Shown here in pieces: positions 51,942 to 62,788 of a stretch of 64,000 nt of DNA. Numbering within the stretch: the first letter of the stretch is position 1; each line of letters opens with the position of its first letter. The translations under genes and the position numbers were made by a program. The notes under the pieces were generated by a model that worked only from the letters and a program-made list of their open reading frames with translations, was not told where the DNA came from and did no database searches. The stretch covers positions 4,069,789-4,133,788 of the forward strand of contig OZ038382.1 of assembly GCA_964036045.1 (NCBI GenBank). Reading direction: 5' to 3'. Source of the stretch: Eutreptiella sp. 'Long Island Sound 2002' (taxonomy: Eukaryota > Euglenozoa > Euglenophyceae > Eutreptiales > Eutreptiaceae).

Positions 51942-52402
51942 AGTTCACAATTTTCAAACTGTATGTGCCAGTTTCCAGTCCCGAATGATCACTGTCAATG
52001 AGTGTTTTGTTGCATATTTCACCCCTTTGCTTGCGTGCCACCGCTTGTGCTTCATACCCTCTGAGAACGGTTTACCCGTGTGTCATGCAAATTGCGGCGC
52101 AAAAGCAACACCCTTTTCTAAGCAACACTAGGCGTTGGTTCTGTCAATTTCTGGTCATTTACTGTTGCTTGGACACGGGGGGAGGGTACACAATTGTTGT
52201 AAGACGCAGCGTGTTGGAAACTCTAAGAAGCATTTTGGATTTTCAGCCACACATATTAAAAACGAGCGTTACATGAGTGACCGAGATGAGCGTGTCAGGT
52301 CCTAAGGGCCGCTTTCATCGATCTTGTTTTTTCTACTAAAGGCACGTCTCAGAAAGTTCGAGACGAGTTTCAATCTGACGTGTTGCGTCTGACAATAATG
52401 CT

Positions 52403-52660
52403 TTAGCTGCTGAGGCACTGTTTACACTGCTTCATCCCTTCGTCAGGCATGTAGCCAAATATGCAGATGATCGGGTTTGTTGGGCATCTGTGCCACCCCG
52501 CCTCTGTGATGAAGATGAGGAGGTGGCGTCCCTCTTCATCCCATGTGCCTCTGACCCGGCGGGCCGGGGCGGGGGGGGGGATCCTGAAGTTGCCCTTGGT
52601 TTTGCGGTCACATTTGCCGCAGCGCCAAAGAGTACGTAGAGAACGTTCGGCAGCTCGCAT
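52403..52660 (-). CDS. possible Cys-rich exon or fragment, 85 aa
   Basis: A minus-strand frame with paired cysteines: LWRCGKCDRKTKGNF near the start and MKQCKQCLSS at the end, which could bind zinc. There is no start context or neighbour to support it. It may be a fragment of an older element. Confidence 0.2.
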   Translation of the reverse strand: MRAAERSLRTLWRCGKCDRKTKGNFRIPPPAPARRVRGTWDEEGRHLLIFITEAGWHRCPTNPIICIFGYMPDEGMKQCKQCLSS

Positions 52661-55600
52661 CCGAAAACAACATCACTTGAAAGCTGACGATTTTTCTGAC
52701 CACGGAGCATCCCTCGGCGCTCGCGCGCTTCCGTAAGGCAGCGACGGGGAGCTGGACCGTGCTGCACTAAACGCCCGCGATAATGCCGGGGACAGCAACC
52801 GGGACGACGGGTTGCGGTGGGCCGCCAGCCCAATGCAGGAGGCGGTGCGGTCCGGAGGGGAGGCAGGGCTGCACTCCCTGATTGCGCTACTGCTGGCGCT
52901 GGAGAGCCGCCTGTTCGTGCTCACCGTCGGCCGCAACTAGGGCCGCTTGCTTGACGAGCTGCGGATGGGGAAGCTGGACTGGGAATGCGGCAACTGCACT
53001 CGGGCCATCAAACTGGATCCGCACCGGTGACGGGCTGCGCCGGACGGTTGCACGTACCACAAGTGTCATCCCGCCGGGTCTCATCAGGGATCGCTCCCCC
53101 GGCGGTACGGGGTACATGCTCATCTTCCCCGGAGACCGATGTTGCACCGCGCGCGCGGCGTGCACGGCGGTTCCAGATGGCAGACCTCGATGGTTGAGAA
53201 AATCTTGGCGAGCCTTGGCGATCGGCGTTGCTTTGGCATTGGCGAGTAAGTGGCCTGGTTTCCGATGCACATTAAGGTGCATGGCGCGTTCCAAAGCGAC
53301 AGGAGAGACGTGAGTGGCAGGTGAGGCCTGTCGGGGCACCTGACAATACAGCCCAGGGTACCATGACACCATCAGCTGCAGGTTAAGGGTGTCAGGGCAC
53401 TTGAAAGCACGGATCGAGGGGTCCTCGCACGGCCAAACGCCTGACACCCTCCTTCCGTTTGAGGGTGCCATGGCACTCCTGCAGGACTACCGATCTCTGA
53501 CATGCAGAACGCCTCGCGCTCAGGCTGGTCTACGGGGCGGACTCTGGCATCCCCGCTGCAAAAAGTGCAGCTGGGGAGTAAAGGCGTGGAGGCTGGAGCG
53601 GTGAGCCTGCGGGCCTGTGACGTGCGTTGGTACGCTGTGCACCATCAATCCGTTTGGACCCCCTGAGTTTGCGTGGCTGTGCGCGAGGGTCATCGCCTCA
53701 GTGCGCGTGGGCAGCTTTCAGGCCAGGGCAGGGCTTGAGAGGACCTGCACGAGTTGCACTTGGGGTGGTTCTCATCCCGTACCATGCTCCTCAGAGTGGG
53801 GGGAGGGCCATGCTATGGAGGTGGGGCTCAGAGGATCGGAGAGCCCCTTCCGTGGTACCCCTCTACCCCCCTTTGGTGCCTTGTGTGGGGTAGGCTTTCG
53901 CTTGCCAGAACGAAACGAAAAGTGAAATGCAGAGGAAAGTGCAAAATGGTTGTCGAGGGCGGTGGCAGGGCAATGCTTTGCAGAGGCCCATCTGCGGAAT
54001 CCGCACACATCCGTTTGCGGTTAGCCACTCTGTCCTGCTCTGCGCGCTCCTCCCGGACCCGACACTGCCGGGCCCCGCCGCTCCCGTTTGCGCACGCGGC
54101 CTTCACACACAACCGAGGACACTTCGTGAATGTTTGGAGCGGTGTACGGGGCTGTTGTGCCTGCCCTCGCGAGCAAGAGCAAGCGTAAGCAGGAGCAGCA
54201 CCGGCGATCGCGCGCGCCTGTTGGTGTCGACCGCGATGAGCACCACATCTGCACGTGCACTTACAGCAGGCAGCCCCTTCCTTTGCGCATGGGGGGAGCA
54301 CCTGAAGCAGTGCGCGCACGGCGCGGCTATTTGGCCACATTTATGTGAAAGGTGTTGTGTTGCCGTTTCGATTGGTCTTCTCGCACCGGGCCCCTCTGCA
54401 GACGTACTCATTTGAAACCCCGAAGGGCCACGACGGGCCAAGGGCCATTTCAGAGATTATGAAGTGGGTGCCAATTGTATTGTGCTTCTGTGCTATGTTT
54501 GTGGGACGGAGGGGGCGTTTATACGATGTTTGTGGCCAAAGTGTTTGCTCCCCTGAGGGGCCATTTTGGGAGGCAGCAAAGACAAGGACGCCCCCGGTGT
54601 ACTCTCCGCAAAAGTAGCGGCGCGACCGCGGCGCAAGTACTCCCCCAAGGCACATGTGCTGCGGCCATTGCACAGTGTATTAATCTGCGGAGGAGCATCT
54701 GCGGCGCCCGTGACGCAAGCTCACCTCTGAGTACCCGGGGCAAGGGGCACTGCCGGTAATGCCCAGCCCCGCGGCAGCTTTCGTGTAATTGCCCACCCGA
54801 TCCCCGCCGGCCTCCGCGACTTCCAGCACGTTGCTACAGTTGCCCGGTCCCAGACTGACGGCCGACATCGACTCCCGCCCCCGCCTGTGTACTCCCTTTT
54901 TCTTGCTCATTTCGCCCATTTTGCCCAGTGTCGTCATCTGAGGGATGCAGGCGTTTCCAAAATGACTGGGCAGTATCCAGAGCCTTAGGTGCCGAGCTGT
55001 CCGGAGACTCTGCCGGTCGTCATTGCGGGCATCGGGATAGGGAGACCAAAGTCCTGGCTGCATCCCTTAATAATACAGTGGTACGAGGCGTTGATCGCTG
55101 CATTGGGGTATGGTACGCGAATACCCTCCAAAGGGGGGCTATATGGCGCTCATGCCTGTGATTGATCTGGCAACCCTCTTCGAGGTGATGGCTCGTTGTG
55201 GCGGTGTGTGGACGGCCATGGAGCCACGGAACAAACTATTTTACGGAATGTACATGGCGCAACTGCTTTGACATACTACTGGTGGCTTGCGTGCAATTTT
55301 TGCAAGACAGCCACCAAATCAAAGCAAGGTGCCAACCATTGATGAAGACATGCACAAACAGTCAAATCATCTGCTCTTTCAACCCCCACAACAAAAATCT
55401 TCTCTGCAATGCATCAAATTGGTTGTTTGTGTGATGGCATTGGATCGAGCGCCACATCTGTAGCACAGTATTCAGCATTGCTGCTAATAAAGCACGCAGC
55501 AATGAATCAGGTGCAGCGAATCAGGTCCAGCGTTATTACTGATGCTGTGGCCAGACTCTGCAGCACAAACACAGTCTTGCTCAGGACCTGAAGGGTGATC

Positions 55601-56560
55601 AAGAATTAAGAAGCTTACCATTTGATACGACGAGAGCGAGCCTCGTGTTTCAAAACTGCCGTGACCAGGCTCTCCCTTTCATGGGCTGACCAACTTTTAA
55701 GGTCGACCAGGAGTAAGAGTTTACACACCGAATAGGCACGGGTTCATCTCCATGAGGCACAGGGTTTGCATCTTCTCGAATCCAGCACCATGTCTAACCA
55801 GCTTCTCCCCCTCGCACAAATACCCCTGTGCTCGTGCTTAGACGAGGCCGTGCTTCTGCATACCACAGGCAAGCGTTTGATTGGAGGTTTGGGCCCCATT
55901 ACAGCAACGCTCCCTGAACTCTAGGCTGATCTTGCAGAATTGTGTCATGTCCTACAACTCAGGACTGGGTCATGAGGCAGGGTAACAAGGGGTCAAGAGG
56001 GGAACAAGAGATGGTTTCCCGAGAAGGGGTCAACAATTTGGGTGGCGAGTTGGGTTCAAGAGGTGTGTTCAAGAGGTGTGTTCAAGTATCTGGGATCAAA
56101 GTGTCCTCAATCATTTCATCACTCAGTCACTGGGAGCACTGCTTGGAGAACACAGTGTTGCAGCAATCCAATCACATGTTTGAATCTGCTCTTCTTCGTT
56201 GAGCCCTGCTAACAAGTGTTGCTTTCACGTACCCTGCGGGCAGGTTGTACCCCGGGCTGCAGATCTGACACCACTTCAAGAGCTTTGGTGGTGCCGGCCC
56301 ATTCTTTTGCACTGCAGCAACGCCTGTGGTTGCAGGACATCAGGCAGTACACTCACCAGGTCAACTCCATGGTTCCACACCGCGAAGTGGGCCAGATGCA
56401 GAGGAGCTTGGTACCCAGGCATTGAGGAAACAAAAACCCAGCAGCATTGACACACGCATCTCAGGATGATCATTGGGGGAGTCACCACACTGCCATGCTC
56501 TGCAAGGTTGGGGACTGTCAGCAACTTTGGGTTCTGCACCCACACAAATCGAAGGCACTT
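52661..56560. other. no supported gene
   Basis: About 3.9 kb without convincing coding sequence. GC falls from left to right. An inverted repeat, GGGTGTCAGG (53,387-53,396) and CCTGACACCC (53,440-53,449), is present. Short ORFs near 53.0, 53.7, 54.0 and 56.2 kb have no recognisable domain. Confidence 0.45.
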
Positions 56561-56561
56561 T

Positions 56562-57045
56562 GACGTTGGTTTGGTGTGAAAGTGACTTTTGCCTTGGGAA
56601 TCTAAAATGGTGACCCTAATTGGGGCTGTGATGATGGATGATGATGACTGAGGATCCGAATAGTAGATGCTGAATCCGGAGCGATTCGAAAAACTGCGTA
56701 TTCTGTTCACCTACTCTGACGTTGGTTTGGTGTGAAAGTAAGTTTTGCTTTGAGAATCCGAAATCATGACCCTGATTGGGCATTGGATGATGCCCCAAAC
56801 TGATGATGGATGAACGCGAAATTGGAGATGCTGATTCTCCAGTTTGAAAAGATATTTACACTAGACTATCTGCAAGATTAAAAAATGGAGCTGTTTCGAC
56901 GTTGGTTCGGTGTGCAAGTGGGTGTTGCGTTGCGAATCTAAAATGGGGAAGAGCGTACCAAAGATCGGGTATGTCTTTGGTGGGTATTGAATCTAAAATG
57001 GAGAAGAGCGTACCAAAGGTTGGGTACGTCTTTTACCATGGGTTT
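56562..57045 (+). repeat. tandem repeats: three ~156-180-bp units, then a 55-bp duplication
   Basis: GACGTTGGTTTGGTGTGAAA or a close variant begins units at 56,562, 56,718 and 56,898, each followed by GAATCTAAAATGG-like sequence. Then GAATCTAAAATGGGGAAGAG (56,934) is repeated at 56,989 with few changes. Confidence 0.75.
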
Positions 57046-57099
57046 CGGTCACCATGCTTTCTCAAAAGAATTACTCCACAGATTTTACGCCACAGGCCC

Positions 57100-60000
57100 G
57101 TGTAAGCAAACGGGAATGGTGCACCAATATATAGTCACCAACTTTAAAGCTGGTAAATTGCCTAAAACGGTTTTTTCGTGACTCTCACACATTTCAAACA
57201 TTGCATGGCACAATCGGCAAGAGCATGTTTGTGCTCAAACCAATCGCCCACTGGAATCTTGAATTTTGGGAAAAGATATGCTAAAAAGCCATTGCAACAA
57301 GTTCCAGGAGTCCTGATTCCGTTTTTATCGATTTTTTAAGAGTGATGGGACCCACATTTACATGAGGTGCGGTCCACGATTTGGTGGGCAGCAGCTATAT
57401 GGCGTAAAAATATTGAACCAGTTGATGGTGTGCAGATGCGGCAGCAGAATGCGATTGGTATTTAAAGTTTAAAATTTGTACATTCGGCGTTAAAAACATG
57501 AAAGTTTGATTTTATTTTCTCACAATTTCAGAATCTCAAATGCCGCAGCCAAATCATTTATGAAACCACGCACCACATGCATCGGGGAATCCGCCGTAGA
57601 CCCTTTACTGACCCATCCGTGTATGAGAAAAAAGTTTTCGAAAAGTGTATGAAATTCAATAATTTCATGATGGAATGATAATGATAATTATAATAATAAT
57701 AATGATAATAATGACAATTCACTATTTTTATCAGCATGCGAGTATTGAACAGAAGTGCAAGTTTCGGTTGACGGGGGTTTGGAGTTCTGCCAAGCATGAT
57801 AAAAAGAGCCGCAAGCAGTCCGGGACGACAACAAGAGCTCTCTCCTACCCGTTGTATGCATTTTTTCTGCCAAAAAAAGGCGACAGATTTTGAAAATGTT
57901 ATTTTGGACATGCTGTCCAAGCACATGACACAATGCGGAAAATCGGGAGGACAGGGAGCAAACAACATCACTTTTGGATCGCCATCGATGTTTGTATGTA
58001 TGTTTGCGCTTCGTGCAGGTGGCATTCGTAAATTTTTTCCTCGATTGTTAGGCATGCGATCTGTTGTCGCTGAAACGACTAACGAGCCACTGCAAAGCGC
58101 TCACAACGATGCGCGGTGCACGGCAGTTCGCCGCTGTTTATTTTTCTTTAGCCGCGGTGAACTTTTCAATATCAAAAGAGGAGTGAGGCTAGCGTTCAAT
58201 GAAAAAGCTCTAATGAAATGTGTCAATGAGCAAGCAGACAAAGCAATGACAACAACCACCAGCGAGGGATTGGTGAGGGTGAAGGGGATAAAAGTGGGTA
58301 TTTCACCAACTTTTTGGTGAAAACGGAGAAACTACGGGCACGTAGAGGTTTCAAGACGGCACCGGTTCGAGAAAACACACATCACCGCATCACCTTGCGT
58401 GTGCTTACATATTGAAAAACAATCACTTCAGCTTGCATTTGGACAGATCAAACTATTCCGGCTCGCCTATTTTGTACGATGTCACGCATTTGTGCTGCAA
58501 GTTATGTAAGTGGTGACAGTGCCACTGTCTCATTTTCTTCCCAAACCTCTACACCTAGCAGCACCTGTAGCACCTAGGTAGATGCGGTAGTGTAATGTTC
58601 TTCAAAAGATATCAATCATGCAACCAGAAATGATCATTAATTTCGGAGGCTTTGTGACTTTGCATAGCTTCATTGATGCAGCCAAAGTATATGCACAATC
58701 AAACGAACCCAAGCCCAAAGCAAAAGATTCGGCCAAAGTAAAGCTAGGCCTCCGGAGTAATAGGAATACATGGCCGAGACGCTTTAGCACTTTGAAAGGC
58801 AAACCGGCTGCCAAAAGGCGACTGGTGGCCTCCAATGCTTTTTTTCTCTTTCCATCCGTACTTCAAGACTTTCTACGGATACAAATTTCGGGCCAATCTG
58901 CAATTTGAATCTGAAAACCGATAGTCAGACCACCTGGAACTAAATTGATTGATCGACGTCGATCAAAAAAGATGTCCTTCGAAAGGTTGTGCGGAGCACT
59001 TTTTCAAAGCCATGTGAAATTTGCCCTGTTTTCCTCTTTTTTTGCAGACCAAAAAAGGCAATCATTAATGTGTAGTGACAGTTCATCCAGTGACAAAGCT
59101 GTTCATTCTACACCCTCGACAAATCTTGACAGATCTCCTTTCCTCTTGTGCTGGCAGACTCACGGTTGCCAGCGGGCCACTGACGAGCACATCAGCACCC
59201 CCAAGACTTTATCCAAACACCTGCTCACGATTGCGCCGATGACAAGTAAAATTCTAATTTGTGTGTACACAATAGTGCTTTTTGAACCCTTGTGTTGTCG
59301 AACACAAAGACTCGGGTGCTAAGTTGTTTCACGAATCGTTGCTTCAAGTGCTTGTATTTGTACTTTTGGAACCTTCTATTCGTGTGGTACTTCCCGTTTT
59401 CTGAAAATCTGACAATGGACATACAAATTGAGAAAAAAATGTGCAGGTTTTCAAATTTTAAGACAAATGATTTGTTTTCACAAACAAGCATGATTTGTGC
59501 AATAAAAGAGAGGTTATTTTGCACAGCATGAACAAGCAAAAAAAGGAATGGAAATGCATGAAAGAGACTATTAAAAGTAGACAATACCAGTGATGCATGG
59601 TATTCATTCGTCACAAAAGTTGCACAATTTGTGTATGTGTATGTGTATTTGTGGATGCACAGCAAAAAGTACCAATACAATCTTTATACCTAAAGACAAA
59701 AGTGTTTTTCCAAATTTCACATGCAAAACATTTTTCAAAGTAACCACTACCAACTGCTGCACGCATAGAGTATTTTTTTTTTTACGTAGACTAGTTCGAA
59801 CAAAGTTCTGGGCCGGGGCACCACCCCATGCTAAGTACATTGGTTGGGGGTATAACATACAAGAGGGGAGGTAAGGTCGCGGGTGATGGGTCATGCATGG
59901 CTGTTGTGTGTAAGGTATTACCCTCCCATGCACACAGTTAAGTAGAATTTGCATGAAAGACTTCCAAAGCTTGAATTTCCCGTCTTTATGGTGCAGTGCC

Positions 60001-60260
60001 CTCTTTACGTCCTTTTTACACACAACCAATTGACCCTACCTCACAACTAAAGTGGTATAGAAACTTGTGCTAATACTGCTAAGTAATTCAAATTGCATGC
60101 AACCTTCAGCTAATACCGAATGGCACTTATAGCCTCTAAAACAAGCAGAATACACAACACACAACACACTCACATGGAGAGCTAAGCTTGATCCCACACA
60201 ATGCTTGTAGCAGCGCGCAGAGTTGCAAAGCAAGAGTGCGTGAGCGCCGTAAACCACACG
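57100..60260. other. no confidently supported gene; weak ORFs at 57,796 and 58,618
   Basis: AT-richer DNA. Two plus-strand frames deserve mention: 57,796-58,320 (174 aa) and 58,618-58,908 (96 aa, containing YAQSNEPKPKAKDSAKVKLG, a linker-like stretch). Neither has a recognisable domain, and splice sites were not resolved. The second could be an exon of an unidentified gene. Confidence 0.35.
57676..57715 (+). repeat. GATAAT/TAA-type microsatellite
   Basis: Imperfect run of gataat and taataa units in AT-rich DNA. Confidence 0.7.
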
Positions 60261-60263
60261 ACC

Positions 60264-61345
60264 TTAAGCAGTGTTTTCGAGCGCCTCAACGCCGAAAGTA
60301 TTCAATGCGCTTTCAGCAGTCCACTGCTTGCGAAACCAAAAGCGCTCCAAGTGCTCCACCATGCTGGGCATCGCCTTCAGCCGCTGGAACTTCACTTGTT
60401 TGGCGGCTCTTCGTCTTCTGCTTCGCTCATTTGATCTTTCGCTTGTCTGTTCACTTGATCTTCTGCTAATCCCTTCTATTGACTTTTCGTTGTCTGTGAC
60501 ACCGCGCGAAAGTAAGTAGTGGGAGGACTGCAGAGTCGAAGGTTTCCTCCATATTTCGTGCCAAATTTGGCGGGCTCTATTGGCAAGCACGACCATCTCG
60601 TTGATGTATTGTTCTAATTAGTTGCGACAAGGACATTGCAAAACAACATACCAACTCCTTGGTCTGTTCAAGTCTTTTCCATACTCTTGCCGTGATCACC
60701 TTCAGCATCCGCTCCTTGCCTTCGGCTTCGGCGTTCCCAAATCTGGCTTCATTGTACGAATGCCTCAGCTGTTGTTCCTCTGCTCGTTGTCGTGGTAATA
60801 TTGGTCCCAGCTCTGCAATGAACAGCATGGAGAGGTCTAACAGAGCCATCGTCATCTCAACGTATATGCAAAGGCGTCCTTCGCGGTGATTTTTGACGAT
60901 TCATTGCGTGGCGAACAACAGTACTTGATCCGCAAGCTTCCCACTCAGTTCTTCACCTCTGTCTTCAATGTTCCCTTCCGCGCTGATTCTGGGTTCGGCA
61001 CTATCTTCGGTGCTGTCTCTCTCTTGGTCCACGGGTAACGGCGTTGATTCGACTCCACACAACCGTACGGATCTGTGAATGCACTCCTCAGCAACGTCGT
61101 TGGTCTTTTTGGTATGTGTTGAATTTGACAAACCCTTGGTTTGGCGAAAACCGACTCTTCCCTGGAGCTCGGGGGCGGTGTAATCAACAAATTGATCCCT
61201 TTCGCCCATTTTTTTGTGCTCGGGGCTGTTCTCAAACTCCATTTTAAAATCGTTCTCGGCAAACAAAACCTACAGAAGTAGTGAGCACGACTCTGAATCG
61301 CTCCTGATCCATGTAGTTGTATGAGTGATTCAACAGATAGTCCAT
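60264..61345 (-). CDS. candidate multi-exon gene, unknown product
   Basis: Three open blocks on the minus strand can be joined in phase 0. They are 60,925-61,269 (115 codons, hydrophilic, e.g. GFRQTKGLSNSTHTKKTNDV), 60,652-60,855 (68 codons, AEEQQLRHSYNEARFGNAEA) and 60,264-60,596 (110 codons plus stop, with SSEQTSERSNERSRRRRAAK). Introns would be GT..AG of 69 bp (60,856-60,924) and 55 bp (60,597-60,651, with CTAAT before its end). An ATG at 61,345 opens 19 further codons, but reaching the first block would need a 19-nt GT..AG gap, so the true first exon may lie elsewhere. Codon use is unlike the retroelements. The function is unknown. Confidence 0.35.
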
Positions 61346-61865
61346 TTTGTGGGCCTAAAGATCAGACGATCCCAAACACACAACAAATTTACACACACTA
61401 ACACGCCGTAACATCAAGCAATCACACATGTACTGCATCCTACAAAAATCAGTTTATAATAAAAACACAGCTTTTCAGAAGCTAATCAATGCACAATTCT
61501 GTGCTCGCGCGTGCTCTGCAGTGCCCAAGAAACCGGCATCTGCGCGGCAAAGCAAACAAGCAATTATATGTGGTTATGTAACAAACTAATACATATTAGT
61601 ACAGCCAAATATTGAACATAGGAAGAGAGTATTGACAACTGTAGTCCTAGAAAACAGAAATGAAGAAAATAGCAATGAACAGACTTGTCCTACCTTTTAC
61701 AATGACCTTGTCATTGCTTTGCGTTTATTACCTTCCCATTGAGTTTGGTCCCATGTGGTGTTGCAGTAAATAATTCACATCCTACCACATTTTCAGATTT
61801 CATTTCGAAATGAAACATATGAACCATGGTTTGACTCATATCAAAGTGCATTTATAGTGTAGTTT

Positions 61866-61884
61866 GGGTTAGGGTTAGGGTTAG
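61866..61884 (+). repeat. interstitial telomere-type repeat (GGGTTA)3
   Basis: Three perfect GGGTTA units plus G within unique AT-rich sequence. Too short to be a functional telomere. It may mark a repaired break or simply be chance. Confidence 0.8.
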
Positions 61885-62081
61885 TTGGTAGTCTTTGCAA
61901 AAACTTGGCTAATTGGTTGATGATTTTGTGTTATCTAGATATCTTGCTTTTTGTGCACAACCTTCCGGTTTGTCTTTTCATTCTCTTGATTTCAATTGCA
62001 AATAACGAAAAATGATGGAAATAGATGATGCATACATTCTACGAATAGTAATGGCAAAAAACGTGTTTCCTTCGGATCGTC

Positions 62082-62111
62082 ACTACTACTACTACTACTA
62101 CTACCACTACT
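62082..62111 (+). repeat. (ACT)n microsatellite
   Basis: About seven perfect ACT units followed by ACCACTACT. Confidence 0.85.
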
Positions 62112-62439
62112 CACCTTTTGAAAATTGCCCCTCCATGCGGTAGCACCGGCCATCCAGATTCACAATTACCTAATACAGAGGCTTACCAAAGCACAACTCT
62201 CAGGCTCTTCAATTGAACGTTGTCTCTACCACAATGGTTGCGAACGTTTGCGGATTTTATGTCGCTAATTCTCCACTTTGAGAAAAAGGAGCTGGTGATT
62301 GGTGGTTCCATATCGCCATCTTGTAGTGTTGTGGTAATGCTTGGAAAGAAGAGGTATCCACATGGGCTACAGCTTTCATGAGATGCCACATTACTCATAT
62401 GTGTGAGTAGCGGTAGTGGAGTCCCGCGAAGCACACAGA

Positions 62440-62788
62440 CCTTGGGACTGTGTATTTTTTTTTTTGACTCAGACTCACCGGTTCACCGTAAGTGCTCGGC
62501 GAGACGGGCCGGATCAGTAATGACAGTGTAAGTTCAACAAATGTAATCCCGTGCGATTGCTGGATCGCATACCACCATTGGTGGTGGGACGTATATTTGA
62601 GACTCATCTGGTACCTGTCACTCACTCATGCAGTATCCGAGACTGCCACGCCACTGAGGCACCGAAAAGAGAAAATACAAAAGAGGGGTGACATGTGAGA
62701 CATGACTGCTGTGTGAAAAGGGGGTGGAGGGGGTCCAGTTCAGTGGCCTTCTGCACGTGGGCGTTTTATTGCCTTGGGACTGTGTATT
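62440..62788 (-). mobile_element. SINE-like retroposon with 17-bp target duplications
   Basis: CCTTGGGACTGTGTATT occurs exactly at 62,440-62,456 and 62,772-62,788. On the minus strand the order is duplication, ~306-bp body, a run of 11 A (62,455-62,465), then the second duplication: the hallmark of a retroposed sequence. Inside, TGCCTCAGTGGC (62,650-62,661) resembles a tRNA A box, and GATGAGTC (62,602-62,609) resembles a degenerate B box ~45 bp downstream, so a pol III promoter is plausible. About 100 bp precede the A box, so it might be a composite or a processed RNA copy. Confidence 0.6.

Larger units (their letters stand above)
51437..52150. repeat. 31-bp direct repeats flanking a small ORF
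   Basis: AAGCAACACTAGGCATTGGT (from 51,437) recurs as AAGCAACACTAGGCGTTGGT (from 52,120). The similarity covers ~31 bp with three differences. The copies are 683 bp apart and enclose the ORF at 51,642. They may be remnants of a small mobile element or of a local duplication. Confidence 0.55.

Noticed and set aside
61270-61288. 19-nt intron as evidence of a nucleomorph or ciliate origin
   Set aside because: A single uncertain gap; the rest of the window looks like an ordinary repeat-rich nuclear genome.
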